Assembly (NCBI GenBank): GCA_945861635.1
Contig: CAMAWH010000008.1
Span: 62,001 to 126,000 of the forward strand
DNA: 64,000 bases
Direction of reading: 5' to 3'
Origin: Klebsiella pneumoniae
Lineage (GTDB): Bacteria; Myxococcota_A; UBA796; SXON01
A model generated the notes under the pieces. The model was given only the letters and a program-made list of their open reading frames with translations. It did no database searches and had not been told where the DNA came from. Shown one piece after another: positions 32,990 to 41,862 of the stretch (position 1 is its first letter; each line of letters starts with the position of its first letter). The translations under genes and the position numbers were made by a program.

Positions 32990-34720
32990 GTGGACCGGCA
33001 CCGAAGTCGACCGGTTGTCCCGATGATCGGCATTCTTCTGGGGGGATTCATTTTTACGCCGGGCTGCGTTCCGCCGTCCGCGCTCATCGTGACGCCGGCC
33101 TCGCCGACAACGGCGGGCCACGCGCCCGTCGTGACGGCGTCGCGCGCACGGTACCAGTTTCTTGTCGCACGGATGGAGCTGGCTTCGGGGGATCTTCCTG
33201 CGGCAAAGGCGGCGCTTGATGTTGCCGCGCTGCACGATCCGGGCTCGGCGTGGATTGCGCTAGCGCGTGCGGACTGCGCGGCGGCGGAGCAGGATCAGGC
33301 TGGTGAACTTGCGCACGCGCGGGCGGCGGTCACGCTCGCCCCTTCGCTCGGCGCGGCGTCCGGTCGCGTGGGCCACATCCTGGCAGCGGCCGGCGATCGG
33401 CAGGCGGCGGAGGCGTCGCTACGAGCGGCGATTGCCCAGGGTGCGGACGACGGCGCGTGGGCACTTCTGGTTCACCTTCTGCTCGCTCGAGCGGCGCCGG
33501 ACGCGGGCGCCGTCGTTGCGCGCTGGGCGATGCGGCCACTGGACGATGGGGCGGCATTGCGCGAGCGTGGGGAGGCACGGGCGCGCACCGGCGATGATGC
33601 AGGTGCCGTGGATGATCTTGGGCTTGCCCTCGATTCCGGCCCTGACGACGCGCGGCTGTTGGACGAGTACGTCACGTCGGCACGCCGGGCGAAGCGCTTT
33701 CGGACCGCACTGGTGCGCCTGGAGTCCCTGCATCGGCTACTTCCGGCCAGCGAGGACGTCGTTTTACGTGCCTGGCACCTTGCACGTGAGGCAGAGGACC
33801 CCGTCCGCGGCGAGGCCGCTCTTGCGGCGCTGGATTCCCTGCAGGGGGGGCGTGACGCGCAGGTGGCGGTCTGGCTGGCCGAGCAGCGGTCGGACCAGGG
33901 GGACGTTGCCGGGGCGTTTCGCGCCCTCGATCTGGCGGCGCGGCGCACGCCTCCGGCGGGAGACATCGCCGTGCACCGGGCGCGCGTTCTCGCGAAGGCC
34001 GGGCGAGTCAATGAAGCACTTGGCACACTGAGAATTCCAAAAAATGGTCCGCTGCGGACGGAGGCGATTGCGCTGCAGGCCCAGCTTCTCCTCGCGCTCG
34101 GGCGGACCGCGGAGGCGCGCCGCGTCGTGGAAAGTGCCCTGATTCCCCTCCCAGACTCCGTTACCCTGCTCCTGGCGGAAGTGCGCGTGTGCACGGCCGA
34201 TCACGACGCGGTAGCGGCGCTGGCGGCGGTGAACCGCCTGCCGATGAACGCAACAGAACAGGCCGTGGAACGAGCGCGGGTGCTGGCAGGGACGGGAGAC
34301 GGGACGGCGGCGCTTGCGATGCTATCGGATGCACCCTCCGCCGCGGGGTGGGCGTTGGAGTGGTCGATTCGGCGCGAACTGGGGATGGAGCCGGTAGACG
34401 CCGCGGGGCGGCTCATGCTGGCAAATCGTCAGCTTGCCCGCGCCCCCGGACATCCCGACGCTACGCTCATGCTCGTTGATGCCACACGCACGCAAGGCGC
34501 GGCCGTCCCCCGCGAACTCCTTGGGCTGGTACGGGGTGCCGTGGACCGTTCGCCCGCCGACGACCGCCTGCTGGACGCGCTCGCGCGGCTCGAACTTGAA
34601 GGAGGAGAGGCGCTTAGGGCCGCCGCGATCTGGCAAGAAGCGCTCCGTTACGGTCCGTTGATGAAACGGTATGCCGAGCAGCGCGATGCGGCCTATGCCC
34701 TGGTGGTCGGCGCAAACTAA
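32990..34720 (+). CDS. TPR-repeat lipoprotein
   Basis: 576 residues from GTG 32990, or 565 from ATG 33023. Either start gives a signal ending in the lipobox FTPGC. The earlier start adds basic residues and is preferred. The whole mature chain consists of Ala-rich helix pairs with TPR spacing (GDLPAAKAALDVAALHDPGSAWIAL, GDRQAAEASLRAAI, GRTAEARRVVESAL), about 14 repeats. It is a protein-binding scaffold on the periplasmic face or surface. It follows the permease by three bases and overlaps the end of the opposite methyltransferase gene by four bases. It closes the operon. Confidence 0.85.
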   Translation: MDRHRSRPVVPMIGILLGGFIFTPGCVPPSALIVTPASPTTAGHAPVVTASRARYQFLVARMELASGDLPAAKAALDVAALHDPGSAWIALARADCAAAEQDQAGELAHARAAVTLAPSLGAASGRVGHILAAAGDRQAAEASLRAAIAQGADDGAWALLVHLLLARAAPDAGAVVARWAMRPLDDGAALRERGEARARTGDDAGAVDDLGLALDSGPDDARLLDEYVTSARRAKRFRTALVRLESLHRLLPASEDVVLRAWHLAREAEDPVRGEAALAALDSLQGGRDAQVAVWLAEQRSDQGDVAGAFRALDLAARRTPPAGDIAVHRARVLAKAGRVNEALGTLRIPKNGPLRTEAIALQAQLLLALGRTAEARRVVESALIPLPDSVTLLLAEVRVCTADHDAVAALAAVNRLPMNATEQAVERARVLAGTGDGTAALAMLSDAPSAAGWALEWSIRRELGMEPVDAAGRLMLANRQLARAPGHPDATLMLVDATRTQGAAVPRELLGLVRGAVDRSPADDRLLDALARLELEGGEALRAAAIWQEALRYGPLMKRYAEQRDAAYALVVGAN

Positions 34721-35346
34721 CGGTCGGCTCGCGTCCAGGTCCAAACACCCGACGGGTAGCGATGCACGGTGAGGCCGCGACGCCGTCCTTCTTGCCGAAA
34801 CGTGCGGTACGACATGGCAATGCCGCCGGGTTCGCAAAAGCGCGCCCCGCGAACGTGCGTGACGACGCATCCGCCCGGCGCTAGCAGGCGCGCCAAGGTG
34901 TCCAGCCATGCCTGATGGTGCCGGCGACAGCACGCGAAACTGCCAGGGTTGTTCTCGGCAATTACGTCGTAGGGACCACTCAGGGCACGTCCTCCCACGC
35001 CGTATTTGTTCGCGATCCACACGCGATATCCGGGCAGCGCAAGCGCAGTGGCGGCCGCGACTTCGTCGGCGAGTACCGTGATGCCGTCGATGCTCGCCGT
35101 GCGAACCGCATAGCGCCGCGCGAGAGACGACGCGCCGACTCCGACGTGAAGCACGCGGTGTTCCGGCGTCAGCCATGCGGCGATCGCATTGTCCACGGCG
35201 GCCTGATCGGGGCTCACTTCGCCGCCTGCAAAGGAGCGATCCCGGTATTGGTGGCCCGGCGTGTCCTGCCCGCAATCGTCGAGCACGCGAACCCGTCTTG
35301 TCGTCAACCTGCGGGCGAACCAGCGGATGCGGCGGCTGAGGTTCAC
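34717..35346 (-). CDS. SAM-dependent methyltransferase-like protein
   Basis: 209 residues from GTG 35346, which overlaps the upstream stop as GTGA; the frame is open upstream only as a shadow of the SGNH gene. RVLHVGVGASSLARRYA (about residues 65-81) fits motif I of class I methyltransferases, followed by an acidic ITVLADEVAAA and, further on, GPYDVIAENNPGSF and LARLLAPGGCVVTHV (motif VI-like). The substrate cannot be told. It is the second gene of a pair with an SGNH hydrolase, so an extracellular polymer or glycan substrate would fit, but this is inference. Confidence 0.72.
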   Translation of the reverse strand: MNLSRRIRWFARRLTTRRVRVLDDCGQDTPGHQYRDRSFAGGEVSPDQAAVDNAIAAWLTPEHRVLHVGVGASSLARRYAVRTASIDGITVLADEVAAATALALPGYRVWIANKYGVGGRALSGPYDVIAENNPGSFACCRRHHQAWLDTLARLLAPGGCVVTHVRGARFCEPGGIAMSYRTFRQEGRRRGLTVHRYPSGVWTWTRADR

Positions 35347-36287
35347 GGCGCGTTGTCGCCGTCGGGGCGCGCCAGTTCGGAGGCGCGGATGACACTCGCG
35401 AACGCCTCTCCGATCGCCCTCCGCCCGTCCGCGTTCGGATGTTCCCAGTCCTCGGCGGTTTCGAAGAATGTCTCCGCACCGCGCTTCCGAAGCATCGTCA
35501 AAACCTCGACGTGGGGGATTTTCAACGATTCCGCAATGCCGATGATTTGCCGGGTGCGTCGAATCGCCCGCTCGCAGGCGCCCACCGGCGCGACGGCAAT
35601 GCACGCATCGTTGCCACCGGCGAGCGCGTGGGGAGGGATCACCCACGCGAAGACCTGGGTTGGAGCAATATCGTTTGCGATCCCTCGCAGTGCTTCCGCG
35701 AACGCATCCGCATCCTCACGCTCGCTGCCTCGGCGATGCTCGACAGCGCCTTCCAGCGCGCGGACAACGGCAGAGTGACGTCGCGCCGTCGGAAACCATC
35801 CTCCGCGTTCGCCAACAAAAATCGGCCAACCGCGCAACTCGACGGTGCGGGTCGGTATCAGGTCGTTCTGGTAGGCCGCAACGACAACCAGGTCGGCCTC
35901 GAACGTGCCGGTTGCGCGCAACGTCGCCCGCTCCTGCGCGGCGTCGTAGCCGTAGGTCGAAAGGTTGAGCACGCGCCAACCTTCCCCAAGGCCATCCTCC
36001 GCAATCCGTGTCCACGCGTCCTCCGCCGTGCCCGTGCCCCACGTCATCGAGTCTCCGACGACGACGATCCGCCGCTCCCCCTTTTCTTTGGCGCCGGGCC
36101 ACTCGCGATCATGGAAGCCGTGACTGTTGGTCCCGTGCGTTCCAGGCCACACACCGTAAAGCCGGCCTCGTTCGTGGGGTAGCAGCTGAACGACCGCTTC
36201 GCGCCGGCGCAGAATCGCTTCCGCACCGAGGACCAGGCCCAGCGCGAGTACGCCCCCCATGGCCAGCGCAGCCAGACGTCGCCCCAT
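35343..36287 (-). CDS. SGNH/GDSL hydrolase
   Basis: 314 residues. An N-terminal hydrophobic segment (about 5-25) is a signal peptide or anchor. The nucleophile block is VVVGDSMTWG (about residue 78), a G is seen in NLSTYGYDAA, the N block in AAYQNDLIP and the final D-x2-H in EDWEHPNADG. The four blocks define SGNH hydrolases, which deacylate or esterify lipids, sugars or cell-wall glycans. It probably acts in the periplasm. It heads a two-gene operon with a methyltransferase and is divergent from the LolB-like gene. Confidence 0.9.
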   Translation of the reverse strand: MGRRLAALAMGGVLALGLVLGAEAILRRREAVVQLLPHERGRLYGVWPGTHGTNSHGFHDREWPGAKEKGERRIVVVGDSMTWGTGTAEDAWTRIAEDGLGEGWRVLNLSTYGYDAAQERATLRATGTFEADLVVVAAYQNDLIPTRTVELRGWPIFVGERGGWFPTARRHSAVVRALEGAVEHRRGSEREDADAFAEALRGIANDIAPTQVFAWVIPPHALAGGNDACIAVAPVGACERAIRRTRQIIGIAESLKIPHVEVLTMLRKRGAETFFETAEDWEHPNADGRRAIGEAFASVIRASELARPDGDNAP

Positions 36288-36330
36288 GGGGGATCAGGTA
36301 ACGCGCTCATCACCGGGCTATCACGGAGCG

Positions 36331-37089
36331 ATGTTCCTCGTGCTTCTCATCGCGTGTGGGCCGAAACACCTGCACCCCCCCATACAAACCGACCCGGTCG
36401 TCCAGCTGAGCCGGGCGCGCTCGGAGGCGCCGCCGCCTCCACAGATCGCGCGCTTCACGATCCGAATCGAGACGGCAGACGGCGTACTATCTGCACTTGG
36501 CACGGGAATATATTCGGCTCCCAATCGATTTCGCGTCGAGTTGCGCGGTCCGATCGGACCCGTGCAACTCGTCGCGGCCTGTGATGGGGAGCGGGTCACG
36601 GCGTACATCCTTGGTAAGCACACCGCTTACGTCGGAGACGACGCCGAAGCCGCAGTCCGACGATGGACGGGCGGCGCTGCGGGCGTGGACGCTGTGGTTC
36701 TGCTGCTCCTCGGGCGCTTGCCGGACCTGGGGCCTCCCACCACGATGGAGCCGGTACCAACATGGACGCGTCCCGATGGTTCCGTCGTAAGGGCCGTGCT
36801 TGACGATGGCAGCGGCCACCTTGCCCGAATCGATGTCGTTGACGCACGTGGCGTGCCCGCCCTTTCCGCACGCTTCACCCCAGGAACCTTCCCGTCGCAC
36901 CTCGACATCGACCTGCCTGCGCTGCACGCGAGCGCGTCCGTTGACTACTCGGACTGGCAAACGGGCGCGCCACCGGAAACCGCGTTCAGCGTCGTCGTTC
37001 CGCCCGGTGCAACGATCCATTCTATCGATACAATAGGCAGGCCTGCCGACGCTCCTCCCACTGGGCCAGCGGAGTTGCCCATCCAGTGA
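36331..37089 (+). CDS. LolB/DUF4292-like outer-membrane lipoprotein
   Basis: 252 residues from ATG 36331, preceded by CGGAG at six bases. MFLVLLIAC is a lipobox with Cys at position 9. The following domain has RFTIRIETADGVLSALGTGIYSAPNRFRVEL, the start of an LolA/LolB-like half barrel, then LVAACDGERVTAYILG. In this fold a hydrophobic pocket holds lipoprotein acyl chains, so a role in lipoprotein insertion is plausible but unproven. The C-terminal 60 residues are less conserved. The last 68 bases overlap the end of the opposite namZ gene. Confidence 0.7.
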   Translation: MFLVLLIACGPKHLHPPIQTDPVVQLSRARSEAPPPPQIARFTIRIETADGVLSALGTGIYSAPNRFRVELRGPIGPVQLVAACDGERVTAYILGKHTAYVGDDAEAAVRRWTGGAAGVDAVVLLLLGRLPDLGPPTTMEPVPTWTRPDGSVVRAVLDDGSGHLARIDVVDARGVPALSARFTPGTFPSHLDIDLPALHASASVDYSDWQTGAPPETAFSVVVPPGATIHSIDTIGRPADAPPTGPAELPIQ

Positions 37090-38191
37090 GCAACTCCCGC
37101 GGTTGGATGCGCGATTCCAGCCCGACGCGCGCTTCCATGTTCCCGCACAAAAGGTCGATCGCGATGGGATGATCGACGAACTCATACGTTTCGGTCCGCC
37201 ACGCGAAATCGCGAGGAGCGGCTCGCAATGCCGCTTCGATCACAACCAACCCGAGCAGAAAGCTCTCCAGCGCGTGACGCGCGGTGACCGTGATCTCGAC
37301 GCCGTGACAGGTTTGACCTGCAAACTTTTGGAATCGCGGTTCAAAGGTCGCCGGGCGAAAGGCTGCGCCGGAAAGGCCCGCGTCCGCCGCCCCCACCCGG
37401 CACAAGCGCGTGAACGCGACGGCGTCGAGAAACGGTGCGCCGACGAGGTGAAAGGGCCGCGTCGTGCCGCGACCTTCGGACAGGTTCGTGCCTTCGATCA
37501 GGCACATGCCCGGGTAGAGGATGGCGGTCTCAAGCGTCGGCATGTTCGGGGATGGGTAAACCCAGGGAACATCGGTATCATCGAGGTACTGGTGGCGTTC
37601 CCAGCCCTCGCAGCGCGCGACCTCGATGATGGCATCGATCCCCAAATCATCGCGGAAGAAGGTAGCGAGTTCGCCCATCGTCATGCCATGTCGGACGGCC
37701 AACGGGTAGGCGCTCACGAAACTCTCGAATCCGGGCTCGACGACGTTCCCTTCGACGGTGGCCCCATCGATGGGGTTCGGGCGATCGAGAACGATAATTC
37801 GGCATCCCGTGCCGACGCTTGCCTCCATGATGTACCCGAGCGTCGCCTGGTAGGTGTAGTAGCGCGCCCCAACATCGGCAATGTCGAACAACACGATGTC
37901 CAGATCGGCGAGTAATTCCCGCCGTGGGCGCAGCGATTCGGCGGCGGTTCCGTACAGGGAAACGACCGCGATTCGGTCGTCCTGTCCGTCCCACGCAATC
38001 ATGTCTTGCGCCGTCGCATGCAGACCGTGTTCGGGGGCGAAAATTCGTCGTATCGGAATGCCGCGCGCGGCCAGAATGTCCAGGAGGTGATCGCCATTTT
38101 TATCGACGGCGGTGTGGTTGCACGCGACGCCAATCCGCTTTCCCCGTAGGCGTTCGATGTCACTGACCAGCACCTCCAGACCCGTGCGCAT
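37022..38191 (-). CDS. namZ: DUF1343 family, NamZ-type exo-beta-N-acetylmuramidase
   Basis: 389 residues from ATG 38191; the frame continues upstream only through the opposite strand of another gene. GLEVLVSD, KRIGVACNHTAVDKNG, FAPEHGLHAT and LFDIADVGARYYTYQATLGYIMEA are clear DUF1343 motifs, then LDRPNPIDG, VEGNVVEPGFESFV and YPLAVRHGMTMGELA. NamZ cleaves terminal N-acetylmuramic acid from peptidoglycan fragments. No signal peptide is visible at this start, so it may be cytoplasmic recycling rather than secreted. Divergent from the LamG gene with a 36-base gap. Confidence 0.92.
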   Translation of the reverse strand: MRTGLEVLVSDIERLRGKRIGVACNHTAVDKNGDHLLDILAARGIPIRRIFAPEHGLHATAQDMIAWDGQDDRIAVVSLYGTAAESLRPRRELLADLDIVLFDIADVGARYYTYQATLGYIMEASVGTGCRIIVLDRPNPIDGATVEGNVVEPGFESFVSAYPLAVRHGMTMGELATFFRDDLGIDAIIEVARCEGWERHQYLDDTDVPWVYPSPNMPTLETAILYPGMCLIEGTNLSEGRGTTRPFHLVGAPFLDAVAFTRLCRVGAADAGLSGAAFRPATFEPRFQKFAGQTCHGVEITVTARHALESFLLGLVVIEAALRAAPRDFAWRTETYEFVDHPIAIDLLCGNMEARVGLESRIQPRELLTGWATPLAQWEERRQACLLYR

Positions 38192-38227
38192 GCGCGTTCC
38201 TCCGCCCGTTGGGGTATCCTGCGCGGC

Positions 38228-38887
38228 ATGGCCCTGCTCGCTCTCCTTCTCGCGTGTACGCCGGACCCCACCGGCGCGTTCGCGCTTTCGTTTGACGGCG
38301 CTCCACACTGTGCGCGCGTGGATACGGCCGGGGCGCTGGTCCCGACCGACTACACGCTCGATCTCTGGATTCGAGGCAGCGCGACGGGAGAGCGTGTTCA
38401 TCCCATCGTCGCATGGGAGGGCGCGTTTGTATTGGTGGAAGATCCGACGGGTACACTCTATTTCCACGTCGGGGATGACGGCGGTGCGAGCTATTCGATG
38501 AGCGTGCTGGACGGCGTGGCGCACCACATTGCCGCGACGTACGCGGGCGGAGAGGGCACGGCGGTACTCTTCATCGATGGCGCCGCCGTCGGCAACGCTC
38601 AGGCGTTCCTTGCGGAGGACATTTCCGACGAAATGCAGATCGGGTGCAATGACGACGCCACGGAGGGATGGGAGGGTCTGATCGACGAACTCCGGGTGTC
38701 CTCGGTCCGCCGCTACGACGACGATTTCACCGTGCCCGATGCGGCCTACGATGACGATGACGACACGCTCGCGCTGTTCCACCTCGATGAAGGCACCGGC
38801 AGTGTGTTCGCCTCGGACGGGGGGGGCTGGCAAGGGACGGTTTCGGGGGCGGGGTGGGTTCCGTTTACGATCCCGAGTGAGCAGTGA
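38228..38887 (+). CDS. LamG-domain lipoprotein
   Basis: 219 residues. MALLALLLAC is a lipobox with Cys at position 10 and no basic residue; upstream in-frame codons are not usual starts. The domain from residue 25 to about 200 is a concanavalin-A-like LamG fold: YTLDLWIRG, HHIAATYAGGEGTAVLFIDGAAVG and IDELRVSSVRRYDDDF are the typical segments. A run of Asp (DDDDDT) follows the last motif. It binds carbohydrate or protein ligands on the surface in other systems. Its stop overlaps the next start by four bases (GTGA). Confidence 0.85.
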   Translation: MALLALLLACTPDPTGAFALSFDGAPHCARVDTAGALVPTDYTLDLWIRGSATGERVHPIVAWEGAFVLVEDPTGTLYFHVGDDGGASYSMSVLDGVAHHIAATYAGGEGTAVLFIDGAAVGNAQAFLAEDISDEMQIGCNDDATEGWEGLIDELRVSSVRRYDDDFTVPDAAYDDDDDTLALFHLDEGTGSVFASDGGGWQGTVSGAGWVPFTIPSEQ

Positions 38888-39366
38888 TCGTCGTCGTTCT
38901 TTATTTTTTGGCAGCGGTGCTGTCGTGCGCCGCCCAACCGCCTCCGCCTCCGCCCACGCCCTTGGATGGCGCGAGCGTAGCCACGCTCCTCGGACCCGCC
39001 GGCGGCGTGTACATCGTGGGAGATTGGACGAGCACCGCTTGCGGAGGACGAGGGTACGCCAGGAACATCCACATCGAGGCCCATCAGGAATACGCGGGCA
39101 TCGACCTCGTCTCCCCCTGTCCGAAAGACACGCAATGCATGTGGTCAGGCATGGTCGGATTCGCGGGAATATGGGTTATGGAAGGCAAGCAACTCCAGCT
39201 GCGCGAGATCGGTGGGGCGGTCACGCCGGGTGGCGCACACCCCACGCTCATCGAGGCAACGTTGGAGGGTAAGCTCGTCGAGAACGGCTGTGTGTACGAG
39301 CACGGCCTCACCGTTCCCGCGGGCTACACGGAAGAGGAAGTCAGGCCGAAGATCCCCGGGAGTTAG
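38884..39366 (+). CDS. Lipoprotein, proline-rich N-terminus
   Basis: 160 residues from GTG 38884, coupled by GTGA to the LamG gene. MIVVVLYFLAAVLSC has a lipobox VLSC (Cys 15). A PPPPPPTP linker precedes a small beta-rich domain with VYIVGDWTSTACGG, CPKDTQCMW and VENGCVYEHG, containing four cysteines that could form two disulfides. No family is recognised. Probably co-functional with the LamG lipoprotein. The 3' end overlaps the opposite class IV aminotransferase gene by 26 bases. Confidence 0.72.
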   Translation: MIVVVLYFLAAVLSCAAQPPPPPPTPLDGASVATLLGPAGGVYIVGDWTSTACGGRGYARNIHIEAHQEYAGIDLVSPCPKDTQCMWSGMVGFAGIWVMEGKQLQLREIGGAVTPGGAHPTLIEATLEGKLVENGCVYEHGLTVPAGYTEEEVRPKIPGS

Positions 39367-40123
39367 CCTCGGCGCGCCAATCGGCGGCCGCCCGGCGGAA
39401 CTCCGCGCGCACCGCCTCGCCGACGGGGCCACCGCCCGACGCCCGAATCCCGTCGATCTCGACCACCGGGGCGAGCTCCTTGAGCGTGCTCGCCAGCCAA
39501 AATTCATCGGTAGGGCCGACGTGCACGGGTGCTGCTCTTACCTCGATTCCAACGTGGCCTGCGGCCGCGATCATCGCAGTGCGCGTCACGCCTCGGAGGA
39601 TGCGGCCATCGTCCGGCGGCGTCCACAGCACGCCATCCCTCACGACGAAGACATTGGATTGCGTGCACTCCGTCCAGACCCCCTCCGGTGCAACCCAGAG
39701 CGCCTCGTCGGCCTCGCCAGCCGCCAGCCACCACGGCAGGCGGCTGGTGTGTTTGACCCATCCGGGGAGCCACGGCGGCGGCGTCCACGCGCGCGTCACG
39801 ACGCGCATTTCACGGCCGACCCAGGTCGTGTCCAATACTCGTGACCGCACGATCCGCCTGCCGCTTCCGGTCAGGGTGACGTTTACGCGGGATTCTGTCG
39901 GAATCGCGTCAATCGCCCGCCCGATTTCCGCACGCAGCGCGCTCCGATCCGGGATCAAGACGCGGCAAAAACGCGCACTGTCCTCCAGGCGATCGAGGTG
40001 CTCATCCACGCGAAACGCCTGCCGCCCGTAGGTGCGCATGGTCTCGAACACGGCGTACCCAGCCGCGAGCGCCAGGTCATCGACGGGGAGCGACTCCCGG
40101 GGCTCGCCGTCGATGATCACCAT
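39341..40123 (-). CDS. Class IV aminotransferase (ilvE/pabC-like)
   Basis: 260 residues. Fold type IV PLP enzyme: LAAGYAVFETMRTYGRQAFRVDEHLDRLEDSA near the N-terminus matches branched-chain aminotransferase and aminodeoxychorismate lyase. ECTQSNVFVVRDGVLWTPP is the PLP phosphate/substrate block and ILRGVTR the motif that follows. The Lys nucleophile expected in the N-terminal half is not obvious: VKHTSRLPW lies at about its position and its Lys may serve. Because of the short length and this sequence it is more likely pabC-like, making p-aminobenzoate, or a D-amino-acid transaminase-like enzyme. Divergent from the subtilase. Confidence 0.82.
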   Translation of the reverse strand: MVIIDGEPRESLPVDDLALAAGYAVFETMRTYGRQAFRVDEHLDRLEDSARFCRVLIPDRSALRAEIGRAIDAIPTESRVNVTLTGSGRRIVRSRVLDTTWVGREMRVVTRAWTPPPWLPGWVKHTSRLPWWLAAGEADEALWVAPEGVWTECTQSNVFVVRDGVLWTPPDDGRILRGVTRTAMIAAAGHVGIEVRAAPVHVGPTDEFWLASTLKELAPVVEIDGIRASGGGPVGEAVRAEFRRAAADWRAEANSRGSSA

Positions 40124-40267
40124 GCCCCCGACCTATCCGGGTCAGGCATGCCTCACCCTTTCGTCGGCGAAAGTGGGGCCTGCATGTCCCAGCGCGGAGG
40201 AATTCGTGCCGCAGGCCCGTTGGCATGTCCCTTGCTCTCCCCCCGCGCGCCCCTGCGGAGTTCGTCC

Positions 40268-41797
40268 ATGCTGCTGTTCTTCGTCGCGTGCGCTGTCGAG
40301 CCTCTGGCCCCGGAGCTCACCGATACCGTGCCCTACATGGACGGCGAACTGCTGCTGCGTGTTCGCGGCGACGACGTGGACGAGATGCATCTGGATGACG
40401 AGAACAATTTGGAAGAAGCGGAGCGCATCGATGGCATTCGTGTTCGCCGCGTTTTCATTCCCGATGGCAAGACCGTTCGGAGCGTCATCGAGAAGCTCAG
40501 TGAGGATCATCGTGTGGAATTCGCCGAGCCCAACCTGCTCGTCCGCGCCAACGCCGCCGACCCCTACGTGGGCTACCAGTGGAATCTGGCGGACATCGGT
40601 GTTTCGAACGCCTGGACCTACGGCACCGGTGCCGGGGTCAAGGTTGCTGTGCTCGACACCGGCGTGAAGGCGGGCGGCCCCGACGGCATCGCCAATTTGC
40701 TCGGGGGATACGATTTCTACAACGGGGACTCGTCGCCTGCGGACGGAAACGGCCATGGAACATTTGTTGCGGGCACGATCGGACAGAAAACCAACAACGG
40801 AATCGGGGTGGCCGGCGTTGCTCCGGGCGTGTCGATTCTCCCGGTGAAGGTCATGGGAGACGATGGTACGGGCGATATCGCGGCGATTGCAAACGGCATG
40901 GTTTACGCGACGGATGAGGGCGCGAGTGTCATCAACATGTCGCTGGGTTCGGCGTATCCGTCGCGCACGCTGGAGCAGGCCTGCGCGTACGCGCACAGCA
41001 ACGGCGTGACCGTCGTCGCCGCGTCTGGTAATGAGTATGCGTCGAACGTCGGCTATCCGGCGGCGTACGGCACGGTGATCGCGGTCGGCGCGACGGGGTA
41101 CGACGGCGTTCGAGCAGGGTATTCGAACACCGGCGCGGGGCTTGATCTAGTCGCCCCGGGTGGCGACATGGGCGCCGACGTGAACGGCGATGGCTACGGC
41201 GACGGAATCTTGCAGGAAACGACTGAAAATGGTTCATGGACGTACACTTTTTGGGAGGGGACGTCGATGGCGGCGCCGCACGTCGCGGCTGCTGCGGCGC
41301 TGGTGATCGCCCAGGGCGTGACGGATCCGGTAAAAGTGGCACAGATCCTACAAAGTTCTGCGCGCGACGGCGGTTTCAAGGGGTACGACACGAGCTACGG
41401 CTACGGCAGTCTGGATGTCGGCGCGGCCGTCGCGCTGGCGCGCGGAGGATCGTCCGGCAGCTCCGGCAGCAGCTCCGGTGTTTCGGGTGGAAGTTCAGGA
41501 AGTGGCTCCGGAAGTAGCGCAGGCGATGCCGGAGCCGCGGACAAGACGGCGCCGGCGATTTCGGGCGTTACCGGGTACACCCAGTCGCTGAAGTTTACGA
41601 TTCAGTGGGTGACGAACGAGCCGGCGGACAGCTACCTGAACTTCGCCGAGTACGGACCCCGTGGGGACGCGACGTTGGTGACATCGCATTCTCTCTCGTT
41701 CAATGGCCAGAAGGGGTTGACGTACACCTTCACCATCGAGAGCAGAGACGCGTCCGGAAACCTGGCGCAGACCACCGAGTATTACATCACGCTCTAG
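40268..41797 (+). CDS. Subtilisin-like serine protease, lipoprotein
   Basis: 509 residues from ATG 40268. MLLFFVAC gives a lipobox with Cys at 8; earlier in-frame starts (TTG 40220, ATG 40183) add a basic stretch and remain possible. A propeptide (about 10-95, with GIRVRRVFIPDGKTVRSVI) precedes the S8 domain: Asp 130 (AVLDTGV), His 163 (GHGTFVAGT), Asn 255 (ASGNEY) and Ser 333 (GTSMAAPH). A Ser/Gly linker (about 395-430) joins a C-terminal beta-sandwich domain with FTIQWVTNEPADSYLNF. It is probably a surface or secreted endoprotease. No cognate inhibitor gene lies next to it. Confidence 0.93.
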   Translation: MLLFFVACAVEPLAPELTDTVPYMDGELLLRVRGDDVDEMHLDDENNLEEAERIDGIRVRRVFIPDGKTVRSVIEKLSEDHRVEFAEPNLLVRANAADPYVGYQWNLADIGVSNAWTYGTGAGVKVAVLDTGVKAGGPDGIANLLGGYDFYNGDSSPADGNGHGTFVAGTIGQKTNNGIGVAGVAPGVSILPVKVMGDDGTGDIAAIANGMVYATDEGASVINMSLGSAYPSRTLEQACAYAHSNGVTVVAASGNEYASNVGYPAAYGTVIAVGATGYDGVRAGYSNTGAGLDLVAPGGDMGADVNGDGYGDGILQETTENGSWTYTFWEGTSMAAPHVAAAAALVIAQGVTDPVKVAQILQSSARDGGFKGYDTSYGYGSLDVGAAVALARGGSSGSSGSSSGVSGGSSGSGSGSSAGDAGAADKTAPAISGVTGYTQSLKFTIQWVTNEPADSYLNFAEYGPRGDATLVTSHSLSFNGQKGLTYTFTIESRDASGNLAQTTEYYITL

Positions 41798-41862
41798 CGG
41801 TGGCCCGTCTGGCCGCAACGCCGCGAGTCAGATAGACGCCGCGCCCGACGCCGGAGGTTGCC

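Noticed and set aside
38192..38833. Upstream open frame that would lengthen NamZ
   Set aside because: It is antisense to the LamG lipoprotein and carries no DUF1343 homology.
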